A stretch of DNA of 7,092 bases from CALJIC01 sp039805565 (GCA_039805565.1 JBDLTZ010000313.1:1-7092); one strand, 5' to 3'; numbered from the stretch's first letter, positions 1-5,704 are shown. Numbers and translations are program-made. The notes: a model not told the origin generated them from the letters alone.

Positions 1-18
1 GTGGCTTGGTTTCGCCAC
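1..18. terminator. possible hairpin downstream of the AAA+ gene
   Basis: A 5-bp perfect inverted repeat (GTGGC / GCCAC) with an 8-nt loop lies about 44 nt beyond the stop codon of the minus-strand AAA+ gene. It could serve as part of that gene's terminator. No T-tract is visible because the window ends here, and a stem this short can arise by chance. Confidence 0.2.
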
Positions 19-61
19 GAGCACGCTTCTGTCGTTCCCGGTCTCGTCCTTCACCCAGGCG

Positions 62-1273
62 CTATCGCCGATCGTTGTCCCGGCGGGGCGTGAGTCGCGG
101 CCCACGAGCGCCGATTGGGCCGGCACTGTTCTCCAGCGTGTTGCCCTTGTCTGCCGAGAGACCTACGCTTGGCTGCTGCGGCCCCTCCTCCTTCTTATCG
201 CGGCCTACCTCGGAGGCGCGCAGCTCCTGTGCCTGGAGGAGCAGCTCGGGGGCCGGCTCGTAGAGAAACTCGAGCGCCTCGCCGTGCTTGTCCACGCCTG
301 TAGCCGTCACCAGCACACGCGCCCCTTGGGGGATGCCGCCGGACGCAAGAAGGTCGGCTAGCGGAGCCTCGATGAGCTTGAGCAGCTGCTGCCGAAGTGG
401 GCGGGCGCCGAACCGCGGCTCGAAGCCCTTGTGCAGGACGTACTCCTTGGCCTGGTCCGTCACCTCGACGCTGATCCCCTGGCGCAGATAGGTCTGGTTC
501 GCCTCATCCAGCATGCGCTCGAACACCATGCGCAGAATGTCACTTGAGAGCGGCCGGAAGGCAATAATCTCGTCTAGGCGGTTGATCCATTCCGGCTGGA
601 AGACGCGCTGGAGCGCCTCGAAGCCGATCTGGTAGATCTGCTGCCCGGTGGCCTCCACATCCGAGTGGGAGGTGCGGAAGCCGATCGTGCGTCGGTCCAG
701 ATAGTCCACCATCTCCTTGGCGCCGACGTTGGTGGTGAGGATTACGATGCTGGTATGGAACGAGACCCGGCGGCCACCGTTCAGGAGCAAGATCTCGCCA
801 TCCTCCATGATTTGGAGCAGCAGGTTCCAGAGCTCCGGCTGGCCCTTCTCGATCTCGTCGAACAGCACGACGCTGTTCTCTTGCTCGATGATGTCGGGGT
901 TGAGTAGCGGCTTCTGGTCACGGCCGACGTACGACGGGGGCGCGCCGACGAGTGCGGAGACCTCGTGGCCCTGGCTGAAGAGGGAGCAGTCGACTTTGAG
1001 GAACGCTTCGCCGTCGGGCCGCAGGAGCTGCGCCAGCCGACGGGCCGTGGCCGTCTTGCCTACACCTGTGGGGCCGAGGAAGAGCAGCGTGGCGCGCGGG
1101 CGCCGTGGGTTTCCGGCCGAGAAGCCGAAGCGAGCGCGGTTCAGCAGCCGGACAAGTGCCTCGATTGCACGCTCTTGCCCGAAGATAGTATGGCGCAGCT
1201 TCTCTTCGACCTCGTCCAGAGGGTTCGCTGTGCCACGAACGGCCCGAGTCATGCCGGTGGGAATGTGTTCCAT
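62..1273 (-). CDS. single-ring Clp-family AAA+ ATPase (ClpA/ClpC D2-like) with a ClpP-docking-type IGF loop
   Basis: Predicted cytosolic ATP-driven protein unfoldase of the Clp/HSP100 group, 403 aa from the chosen start. Visible motifs in this numbering are Walker A GPTGVGKT at 67-74, pore loop GAPPSYVGRD around 110-119, Walker B VVLFDEIEKG at 135-144, sensor 1 TTN at 180-182, arginine-finger segment PEWINRLDEII at 227-237, and sensor 2 GARPLR at 289-294 followed by a D2-small domain. An IGF tripeptide at 197-199 sits where ClpA, ClpC and ClpX carry their ClpP-binding loop. ClpB lacks this loop, so a protease partner is plausible. There is no Clp N-domain, no D1 ring and no ClpX zinc finger. 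The last 70 or so residues are charged and look disordered. An in-frame ATG at 1381 would add 36 residues. I prefer 1273 because the extension contains several codons rare in this gene (TTA, CTA, ACA, GTA) and because a GAGAG Shine-Dalgarno-like element lies 5 nt before the ATG at 1273. The gene is divergent from the response regulator. Confidence 0.85.
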   Translation of the reverse strand: MEHIPTGMTRAVRGTANPLDEVEEKLRHTIFGQERAIEALVRLLNRARFGFSAGNPRRPRATLLFLGPTGVGKTATARRLAQLLRPDGEAFLKVDCSLFSQGHEVSALVGAPPSYVGRDQKPLLNPDIIEQENSVVLFDEIEKGQPELWNLLLQIMEDGEILLLNGGRRVSFHTSIVILTTNVGAKEMVDYLDRRTIGFRTSHSDVEATGQQIYQIGFEALQRVFQPEWINRLDEIIAFRPLSSDILRMVFERMLDEANQTYLRQGISVEVTDQAKEYVLHKGFEPRFGARPLRQQLLKLIEAPLADLLASGGIPQGARVLVTATGVDKHGEALEFLYEPAPELLLQAQELRASEVGRDKKEEGPQQPSVGLSADKGNTLENSAGPIGARGPRLTPRRDNDRR

Positions 1274-1386
1274 GTCAACTCTCACTAGTAAGTATGTTGC
1301 AGTGGCGCCTGTACTCGGGTGCGATGAAAGTGGGGGGCGCTGCCCTACCTGTCCGGCGAAGGCAAGAGCAAGGGCGCTCATAGGAG

Positions 1387-1415
1387 ATTATAGGCATGCA
1401 AGAATCAGCGCGCAA
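1387..1415 (-). promoter_or_regulatory. promoter of the AAA+ gene
   Basis: On the minus strand there is a perfect -10 TATAAT (1392 to 1387) with TTGCGC 17 bp upstream (1415 to 1410), which keeps the TTG of the -35. Transcription would start near 1380. That gives either a 5' leader of about 107 nt before the ATG at 1273 or an almost leaderless message beginning at the ATG at 1381. Confidence 0.55.
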
Positions 1416-1448
1416 GACGCGAAGTGAGCCGGATTGTGTACGACACTG

Positions 1449-1476
1449 TTGCGGTGCAGGTCAGGTAACCTATTTT
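1449..1476 (+). promoter_or_regulatory. candidate promoter of the response regulator
   Basis: TTGCGG (1449-1454) and TATTTT (1471-1476) are separated by 16 bp. Both hexamers are imperfect. A start near 1483 would give a 5' leader of about 157 nt, long enough to include the hairpins and the shared element before the gene. Confidence 0.35.
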
Positions 1477-1486
1477 AACGGGTGGA

Positions 1487-1499
1487 TAACATGATGTTA
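1487..1499. repeat. 13-bp palindrome TAACAT-G-ATGTTA, possible operator
   Basis: Perfect 6-bp arms flank one central base, just downstream of the start point predicted for the response regulator promoter. The size and symmetry suit a dimeric regulator. Which protein binds cannot be told from the sequence. Confidence 0.4.
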
Positions 1500-1510
1500 A
1501 TCTGTTTGCT

Positions 1511-1541
1511 GTACGTTCGCAGCCGTACTTCATCGCGTACT
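1511..1541. repeat. GTAC-centred repeats, possible response-regulator box
   Basis: GTACG (1511-1515) is inverted to CGTAC (1524-1528), and CGTACT is repeated directly at 1524-1529 and 1536-1541, 12 bp apart. OmpR-family regulators usually bind direct repeats spaced about one helical turn. Autoregulation by the adjacent response regulator is therefore possible, but this is inference from spacing alone. Confidence 0.3.
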
Positions 1542-1547
1542 GTGAAA

Positions 1548-1603
1548 GGCTCTTGCGGTGAGCCAGGGTGGAGTGCCAAGCACGCGCGTCGGACGGGGCG
1601 TGC
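1548..1603 (+). other. structured leader of the response regulator
   Basis: Two perfect stems lie in the presumed 5' untranslated region: GGCTC/GAGCC (1548-1552 with 1560-1564, 7-nt loop) and GCACGC/GCGTGC (1580-1585 with 1598-1603, 12-nt loop). The second uses part of the 18-nt element shared with the rpoD leader. No T-run follows, so they do not look like a terminator. Confidence 0.35.
1569..1586 (+). repeat. shared 18-nt element, copy A (upstream of response regulator)
   Basis: The sequence TGGAGTGCCAAGCACGCG recurs at 5720-5737 upstream of the sigma factor with a single mismatch (A to G at the fourth base). Its core GTGC-CAA-GCAC is an inverted repeat. Both copies lie in non-coding leaders in the same orientation as the downstream gene. 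It could be a protein operator or an RNA element. Confidence 0.55.
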
Positions 1604-1639
1604 GGCCCGAGCTCTCCGGTAGTCTGGACCTAGGCGCTT

Positions 1640-2362
1640 ATGGCAACGATCCTGTTGATAGAAGACGACGCTGTGCTGCTCGAGACTCTCAAGTTCAACC
1701 TCGAGCACGCCGGCTTCACGGTTGAGACGGCCAGCGATGGTGTGACGGGTTTAGATATGGCCCGCCGCCTCCAGCCTACGTTGATCATCCTGGACGTGAT
1801 GCTCCCCGGCCTCGACGGCTTCACTGTGTGCCGCACGCTTGCCAAGGAGACGCTTATTCCGATCGTGCTGCTGACCGCCTTGCGCGATGAGTCCCACCGC
1901 ATCGCCGGACTCGAGCTCGGCGCGATCGACTACGTGACGAAGCCCTTCAGCATGGGGGTGTTGCTGGCGCGGGTGCGGGCGATCCTGCGATGGAGCGAGC
2001 GTCAGCGTCAGAACCCAGGGCCAGACATTCTTCGCGCCGGGCCCGTTCAGCTGGACCGCGGCAGCCGGCGAGTGTGGTTCTCGGGGCGTGAGATCGAGCT
2101 TTCGCACCGCGAGTTCGACCTGCTGGCCTGCCTGATGCACAACGTTGGTGTAGCGCTCTCGCGCGATCTGCTGCTCGAGCAGGTGTGGGGGAGCGAGTTC
2201 CTCGGCTCGAACCGCACGATCGATGTCCATGTGCGCTGGCTGCGGGAGAAGATCGAGCCCGACCCTGCTAACCCGATGCTGATCCGCACGGTCCGTGGGA
2301 TTGGGTACTGCTTTCGGGATCCCGGCAGTGAGCCTCGCTCCCACGCGCGCGGGGATGCCTAG
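1640..2362 (+). CDS. OmpR/PhoB-family two-component response regulator
   Basis: A 240-aa DNA-binding response regulator. The receiver domain (about 1-118) shows the acidic pair at E8/D9/D10, phospho-acceptor D52 in the segment LIILDVMLPGLDG, switch residues T79 and Y98, and K101-P102. The C-terminal winged-helix domain (about 132-228) has the family features ELSHREFDLLACL, the recognition-helix segment NRTIDVHVRWLREKI and the end motif IRTVRGIGYCF. All catalytic residues are present and the length is normal. No histidine kinase is visible, so its partner is outside the window or it is an orphan. The ATG at 1640 is preceded by a weak TAGG element, and the conserved receiver strand starts at once (ATILLIEDD), which fixes this start. 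The gene converges on smpB. Its specific regulon and symbol cannot be assigned. Confidence 0.95.
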   Translation: MATILLIEDDAVLLETLKFNLEHAGFTVETASDGVTGLDMARRLQPTLIILDVMLPGLDGFTVCRTLAKETLIPIVLLTALRDESHRIAGLELGAIDYVTKPFSMGVLLARVRAILRWSERQRQNPGPDILRAGPVQLDRGSRRVWFSGREIELSHREFDLLACLMHNVGVALSRDLLLEQVWGSEFLGSNRTIDVHVRWLREKIEPDPANPMLIRTVRGIGYCFRDPGSEPRSHARGDA

Positions 2363-2378
2363 GGCGACCACTGCAGCA

Positions 2379-2408
2379 CGCAGGCTTAGCCACGCTTCCA
2401 GGCCTGCG
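2379..2408. terminator. possible bidirectional hairpin between convergent genes
   Basis: Perfect 7-bp arms CGCAGGC and GCCTGCG with a 16-nt loop lie in the 51-bp gap between the stop codons of the response regulator and smpB. The position suits a shared terminator for both strands. No T-tract follows on either side, so support is weak. Confidence 0.3.
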
Positions 2409-2413
2409 CCGCC

Positions 2414-2893
2414 CTACTCCCGCCCACGAGACTTCATCGTGCGCTCGATATCGCGCTTGGCCTCGCGCTTGGCGATGTCGTCACGCTTGTCGTACGTCTT
2501 CTTGCCCTTCGCCAGGCCAAGCTCGATCTTGGCATTGCGCCCCTTGAAGTAGACGCGCACCGGCACAAGGGTGTACCCCATCCGCTCGATCTGGCCGGTG
2601 ATCCGACTGATCTCCTTGCGGTGCAGCAGGAGCTTCCGCGGCCGTGTGGGTTCGTGGTTGAAGTACTTGCCGGATTGCTCGTAGGCCGAGATATGCGCGT
2701 CGTAGAGGTAGACCTCGCCAGCGTAGACGCGCGCATAGCTCCCCCGCAGATTGACACGACCAGCACGCACGGACTTGATCTCGCTGCCGGTCAGCACGAT
2801 GCCAGCCTCGTAGGTCTCCTCGATGAAGTAGTCGTGGCGCGCCTTACGGTTGTCGGCCACGGTCCTCTCGGCATGAACATTCGCGCCTGCCAT
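2414..2893 (-). CDS. smpB: SsrA-binding protein SmpB
   Basis: A 159-aa RNA-binding partner of tmRNA. It delivers tmRNA to ribosomes stalled on broken messages so that the nascent chain is tagged for proteolysis and the ribosome is released. The sequence carries the family signature through the beta-barrel: NRKARHDYFIEETYEAGIVL (15-34), then GSEIKSVRAG (37-46), the region HISAYEQSG...PRKLLLH (67-91), and a basic C-terminal tail GKKTYDKR...AKREAKRDIER (130-151) that enters the mRNA channel. Length is normal. The ATG at 2893 has an AGGGA-type Shine-Dalgarno about 7 nt upstream. The gene is the last of three on the minus strand but has its own promoter in the 57-bp gap. No tmRNA gene is present in this window. 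Confidence 0.98.
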   Translation of the reverse strand: MAGANVHAERTVADNRKARHDYFIEETYEAGIVLTGSEIKSVRAGRVNLRGSYARVYAGEVYLYDAHISAYEQSGKYFNHEPTRPRKLLLHRKEISRITGQIERMGYTLVPVRVYFKGRNAKIELGLAKGKKTYDKRDDIAKREAKRDIERTMKSRGRE

Positions 2894-2931
2894 GATGCTT
2901 CCCTGTGCGTACCAGTGCGGATAAGGCAGGT

Positions 2932-2960
2932 ATTATAGCACGCGGCGTGCTTAGCGCGCA
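2932..2960 (-). promoter_or_regulatory. extended -10 promoter of smpB
   Basis: On the minus strand the motif TGCTATAAT reads from 2940 to 2932. This is a perfect -10 with the TGn extension, which can compensate for the poor -35 (TGCGCG at 2960 to 2955). The start near 2925 gives a leader of about 32 nt. It lies between the stop of the membrane-protein gene and smpB, so smpB can be transcribed independently of pyrF. Confidence 0.65.
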
Positions 2961-4576
2961 GTGGGTGCGGTGCCGGCCGCGAGTGTCTCGACGCGATCCA
3001 GGATCGTGTCGCGCAGCTGCTGAGCCTGCTCGAGGAACTCGGGGTCCTGCTCCTTGGCGCGACCCATGCGCTGGACGAAGGGCCAGATCTCGCTCCACTG
3101 CCCGTCGATCCAGTCGAGCTCCAGGGCGCGCTCGAGTCCGTGGCGCGCCAGGAGGGCGTGCAGCTGGTCACGGAGGTCAGCGAAAGCTGCAGCAGCGCGT
3201 TCTTCGACCGGGGTGCGCCGGTACGAGGGGGTGGAGTGGGCCAGCAGCGCGTAGGCCAGCACCTGCTTCAGGCGCAGGTTTAGCGTGTGTCCGGTGCGGT
3301 GCTCGGCGGCGTCTAGCCCGGGCACATCAATGAAGAGGAAGCCGTCGATGAAGTCGGTGCGCTCGCCGGCGCCACGTCCCCGTCCGCCGAGGTCGTCGAG
3401 GACGCCGCCGCCCCGCATGATGAACGGCCGCTCGTCGCCGCCGGCGCCGGGCCGCTCCTCGAACACAAGCGGTGTGGCGGCGAGGTGTAGGATGCTGAGG
3501 ATGCGCGCCTCCTGGCCCAAGTCGCCCTGGATGGTGAGGTGGTGCGGTGCGACGCTCCCCGGCGGGAGGATGCGCAGCGCGACGACGGCGTCGATCAGCC
3601 GGCCGGCTACGGCGTACGAGCGTGAGGGAGGCAGACGGACAAGCCAGGTGCGCAGAGAGCCTGAGTAGGCGCCGTCCATCCCGAGGCGGCGCGCCGTGAG
3701 CCCGAGCATAGCGGCCACAGTGCCCCCGGCCGACACGGGCAGGTAGATCTTGCCTCCGACCGGCGGCATCCGCGCGTGGCGCAGCTCGCTCGCGTACATC
3801 TCCCGGCCGAGCTCGGCCAGCGACTCGATCAGCGTGTGGTCGTCGGTGTCGGGGAAGTCGCGCATCGTGAGGTAGGCCTCGGTGCGCAGCAGGGCGACCC
3901 CGGCGGGCGAGAGCTTGAGCACGGGCAGCGGGAGCCCCACGGCGCGCCGCGCAAGCTCGGGTTCGAGCAGGCCATCGGGCGGCAGACGCACGACGAGGGC
4001 GGGCGGGCTGCTGGGGACGCGAGGCTCTGCGCCCTGGGGTGCGATCGGCTCATGTGGTGCCGGCGCGAAGGCTGCGCCGGCGCGCTCGAGCCGCAGCTCG
4101 ACACGTTCGAGCAGGCCGGCCGCCTCCGCCAGCCGCTGCCACACCGTCCAGAGCGACAGGCCGACGAGCAGGAGCGCGGCGAATCGCTGCCAGGGGTCGG
4201 CGGCGTCCATCATCGCCGGTATGAAGAGCACGGCGCCGGCGAGGAGTGCGGCGGCGGAGGGGATGAGCAGGTGCAGGGCAGACATGGAGGTCAGGGAGGG
4301 CGTGAGCTGCTCCAGGCCGAGGTAGTAGGTGATATCGCGGTCAATGACGCGGGCGCGCTCGAGGCTCGGGCGGATGAACAGTTCGGCCTGGGCGAGCATC
4401 AGCATGGCCACTAGCCCGCCGGCGAACAGGCCGAGCCAGCCTGTGGGGATCTGGGCCACAGCCGGTCCAAGCGGTAGCAGTAGCAGCGGCAGCACGTAGC
4501 GAGCCACCCGGCGCAGCAGGATGTGCTCGCTCGCGATGCTGCTGTTCAGCTGCTTGATCAGGAGGTCGAACCGCAT
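2951..4576 (-). CDS. four-helix membrane protein of unknown function
   Basis: A 541-aa protein I do not recognise. Four hydrophobic segments sit in the N-terminal third as two hairpins: about 25-43, 46-66, 98-122 and 131-149. The charged stretch 67-97 lies between the pairs, and there is no cleavable signal peptide. A Pro/Ala-rich linker (about 167-195) leads to a large soluble region (about 196-541), which contains a Gly/Arg-rich stretch (374-405) and a helical charged C-terminus. I see no kinase, protease, transporter or nucleotide-binding motif. The soluble part is probably cytoplasmic, as positive residues R22, R23 and R26 precede helix 1. The ATG at 4576 has no obvious Shine-Dalgarno, but the downstream residues are coherent and no other start fits before helix 1. 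It begins 44 bp after the pyrF stop on the same strand, so co-transcription with pyrF is likely. Confidence 0.85.
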   Translation of the reverse strand: MRFDLLIKQLNSSIASEHILLRRVARYVLPLLLLPLGPAVAQIPTGWLGLFAGGLVAMLMLAQAELFIRPSLERARVIDRDITYYLGLEQLTPSLTSMSALHLLIPSAAALLAGAVLFIPAMMDAADPWQRFAALLLVGLSLWTVWQRLAEAAGLLERVELRLERAGAAFAPAPHEPIAPQGAEPRVPSSPPALVVRLPPDGLLEPELARRAVGLPLPVLKLSPAGVALLRTEAYLTMRDFPDTDDHTLIESLAELGREMYASELRHARMPPVGGKIYLPVSAGGTVAAMLGLTARRLGMDGAYSGSLRTWLVRLPPSRSYAVAGRLIDAVVALRILPPGSVAPHHLTIQGDLGQEARILSILHLAATPLVFEERPGAGGDERPFIMRGGGVLDDLGGRGRGAGERTDFIDGFLFIDVPGLDAAEHRTGHTLNLRLKQVLAYALLAHSTPSYRRTPVEERAAAAFADLRDQLHALLARHGLERALELDWIDGQWSEIWPFVQRMGRAKEQDPEFLEQAQQLRDTILDRVETLAAGTAPTAR

Positions 4577-4620
4577 GTGTTGAGTCTTGAGCGTGCCGTG
4601 CTGCGTACTGAGCGACCGAA

Positions 4621-5442
4621 TCAGGTGGCGTGTCCACGCGCGGTGTTGATTGCCTCGCGCAGACGAAGGGCTTCCGCGCGCGCTGCCTCTGCGAAGTCCT
4701 GGCCCGGGCTCGCGTACAGCACGCTGCGGGAAGCGTTGATCAGCGCCCGCTCACCCGAGGAGTCGACGGCGGCGCGCACGGCCGCCTCGAGCTCGCCGCC
4801 CTGCGCGCCTACGCCCGGCACGAGCAGGGGCAGTGTGGGGCAGATAGAGCGGACGGAGCTGATCGCGCTCGGGTGTGTGGCACCCACCACTAGCCCCACG
4901 TTGCCGCTCGTGTTCCAGCGGTCACGTGCGCGCCGGGCGACCTCAAGGTACAGCGGCCCGCCGCCGGCGATCTCAATGTCCTGGACATCGCCGCTGCCGG
5001 GGTTCGATGTCTTGCAGAGCACAAAGCAGCCGCGGTCCTCGTAGCGCAGGAAGGGCTCGAGCGCGTCCCCGCCGAGGTACGGGTTGAGGGTCACGGCATC
5101 CGCGCCGAGGACGTCGAAGGCCAGGCGTGCGTAGGCTTCGGCAGTTGTGCCGATGTCGCCGCGCTTGGCATCCAGGATCATCGGCGCGGGGCGCGGTAAC
5201 GCGAAGAGGCGCTGAAGCGTCTCAATACCGGGTGCGCCAAGCGCCTCGAAAAACGCAATGTTCGGTTTGAAGGCGCATGCCACGTCCGCGGTGGCCTCGA
5301 TGATTGCGGCGCAGAACGCGAAGACCGGGTCGGGTGTGGCGCGCAGGTGGGTAGGGATGCGGTCGGGAAGTGGGTCAAGCCCGATGCAGAGCAGGCTGTG
5401 ATGCTTCAGGCTCGCTGTGTTCAGCGCGGCGGCGAAACTCAT
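4621..5442 (-). CDS. pyrF: orotidine 5'-phosphate decarboxylase, type 2
   Basis: A 273-aa TIM-barrel enzyme that converts OMP to UMP in the last step of de novo pyrimidine synthesis. The catalytic DxKxxD array is D91, K93 and D96 in LDAKRGDIGTTAEAY. Other family marks are CIGLDP (19-24), FKPNIAFFEALG with K59, NPYLGGDALEPF (120-131), the segment VVGATHP (185-191) and the phosphate-loop PGVGAQGG (209-216). Its length and these motifs match the longer (about 270 aa) type-2 enzymes rather than the 230-240-aa E. coli type. The start at 5442 is fixed by a strong Shine-Dalgarno, TGAAGGAGGA at 5460 to 5451, 8 nt upstream. It is the first gene of a minus-strand block with the unknown membrane protein. 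No other pyr gene is in view. Confidence 0.97.
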   Translation of the reverse strand: MSFAAALNTASLKHHSLLCIGLDPLPDRIPTHLRATPDPVFAFCAAIIEATADVACAFKPNIAFFEALGAPGIETLQRLFALPRPAPMILDAKRGDIGTTAEAYARLAFDVLGADAVTLNPYLGGDALEPFLRYEDRGCFVLCKTSNPGSGDVQDIEIAGGGPLYLEVARRARDRWNTSGNVGLVVGATHPSAISSVRSICPTLPLLVPGVGAQGGELEAAVRAAVDSSGERALINASRSVLYASPGQDFAEAARAEALRLREAINTARGHAT

Positions 5443-5465
5443 AGAGTGCGTCCTCCTTCAAGAGA

Positions 5466-5495
5466 ATCCTACGTGGGAGCGTGGCTGGTTGTCAA
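5466..5495 (-). promoter_or_regulatory. promoter of pyrF
   Basis: On the minus strand a consensus -35 TTGACA (5495 to 5490) is followed after 18 bp by TAGGAT (5471 to 5466), which matches 4 of 6 -10 bases. The start near 5459 gives a very short leader beginning almost at the Shine-Dalgarno, too short for pyrimidine attenuation. A second candidate is CAGACA (5538 to 5533), 16 bp, then TATGAT (5516 to 5511). Confidence 0.5.
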
Positions 5496-5524
5496 GGTGG
5501 TCGGCCATCTATCATAAATCGGTT

Positions 5525-5553
5525 TTGCAAAGTGTCTGAGCGCGTGATAGAAT
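5525..5553 (+). promoter_or_regulatory. upstream sigma-factor promoter P1
   Basis: TTGCAA (5525-5530) is separated by 17 bp from TAGAAT (5548-5553), which carries a TGn extension (TGA at 5545-5547). The predicted start is near 5560, about 320 nt before the sigma-factor gene. The DnaA-like inverted repeat and the LexA-type box lie just downstream of this start. Confidence 0.5.
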
Positions 5554-5569
5554 CATTTACTTATTGAGA

Positions 5570-5595
5570 GTTCTCCACATCGGCGTGTGGAGAAC
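5570..5595. repeat. perfect 10-bp inverted repeat (GTTCTCCACA / TGTGGAGAAC)
   Basis: The arms at 5570-5579 and 5586-5595 match without error across a 6-bp spacer. It would also form a strong hairpin in the P1 transcript. No T-tract follows, so a terminator is unlikely. Its right arm overlaps the LexA-type box. Confidence 0.75.
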
Positions 5596-5669
5596 AGGTG
5601 TTCTTCCGCGTTGGAATGCGAAGTGGAATGTGGATAAGTTGAAAAGCTGCGGATAAAATCCGTGGACAA
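5571..5669. promoter_or_regulatory. cluster of five DnaA-box-like 9-mers
   Basis: Against TTATCCACA the sites are 5571-5579 (plus, TTCTCCACA, one mismatch), 5586-5594 (minus, same sequence), 5629-5637 (minus, perfect TTATCCACA), 5648-5656 (minus, TTATCCGCA, one mismatch) and 5661-5669 (minus, TTGTCCACG, two mismatches). The first two are the arms of a perfect 10-bp inverted repeat. AT-rich stretches flank the cluster (5545-5570 and 5681-5706). It could be a DnaA-controlled promoter region, a DnaA titration site or a replication-origin-like element. No dnaA gene is in view. Confidence 0.5.
5591..5604. promoter_or_regulatory. LexA (SOS)-type box
   Basis: AGAAC-AGGT-GTTCT is a perfect inverted repeat whose core GAAC-N4-GTTC (5592-5603) fits the LexA/DinR box of Gram-positive-type bacteria (CGAACRNRYGTTYC), differing only at the two outermost bases. 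It lies about 30 bp after the P1 start. No lexA or recA gene is present to support it. Confidence 0.45.
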
Positions 5670-5674
5670 AGGGA

Positions 5675-5704
5675 TTGACTTTAACGACTTACTAATGATA
5701 TAGT
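5675..5704 (+). promoter_or_regulatory. downstream sigma-factor promoter P2
   Basis: TTGACT (5675-5680) and TATAGT (5699-5704) are separated by 18 bp, and each differs from consensus by one base. The predicted start at about 5711 places the structured leader exactly at the 5' end of the transcript. Confidence 0.65.

Larger units (their letters stand above)
1274..1639. other. divergent control region between the AAA+ gene and the response regulator
   Basis: About 366 bp without a convincing gene. It holds a minus-strand promoter for the AAA+ gene, a weaker plus-strand promoter, a 13-bp palindrome, GTAC-centred direct and inverted repeats, and a structured leader carrying one copy of an 18-nt element that is also found upstream of the sigma factor gene. 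These are listed separately. Confidence 0.6.

Noticed and set aside
62..1273. Identification of the AAA+ gene as clpX or clpB
   Set aside because: There is no N-terminal zinc finger as in ClpX. There is no second ring or middle domain as in ClpB, and the IGF loop argues against ClpB.
717..1427. Long open frame on the plus strand opposite the AAA+ gene (236 codons)
   Set aside because: Its product is Ser/Arg-rich with no recognisable domain. It is antisense to well-conserved AAA+ motifs and reflects GC-rich codon bias.
1481..1489. Isolated DnaA-box-like 9-mer GGTGGATAA upstream of the response regulator
   Set aside because: One-mismatch sites are expected once or twice by chance in 7 kb, and it is not clustered with others.
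1751..2371. Minus-strand open frame opposite the response regulator (206 codons)
   Set aside because: The plus-strand frame encodes a complete receiver and winged-helix protein. The antisense product is His/Arg/Pro-rich and unlike any family.
2414..2950. A tmRNA gene next to smpB
   Set aside because: No tmRNA-like acceptor end or tag reading frame is seen in the gaps on either side of smpB.
3776..4414. Plus-strand open frame opposite the membrane protein (212 codons)
   Set aside because: Low-complexity Gly/Glu/Arg-rich product. The minus-strand frame has coherent transmembrane helices and runs uninterrupted for 541 codons.
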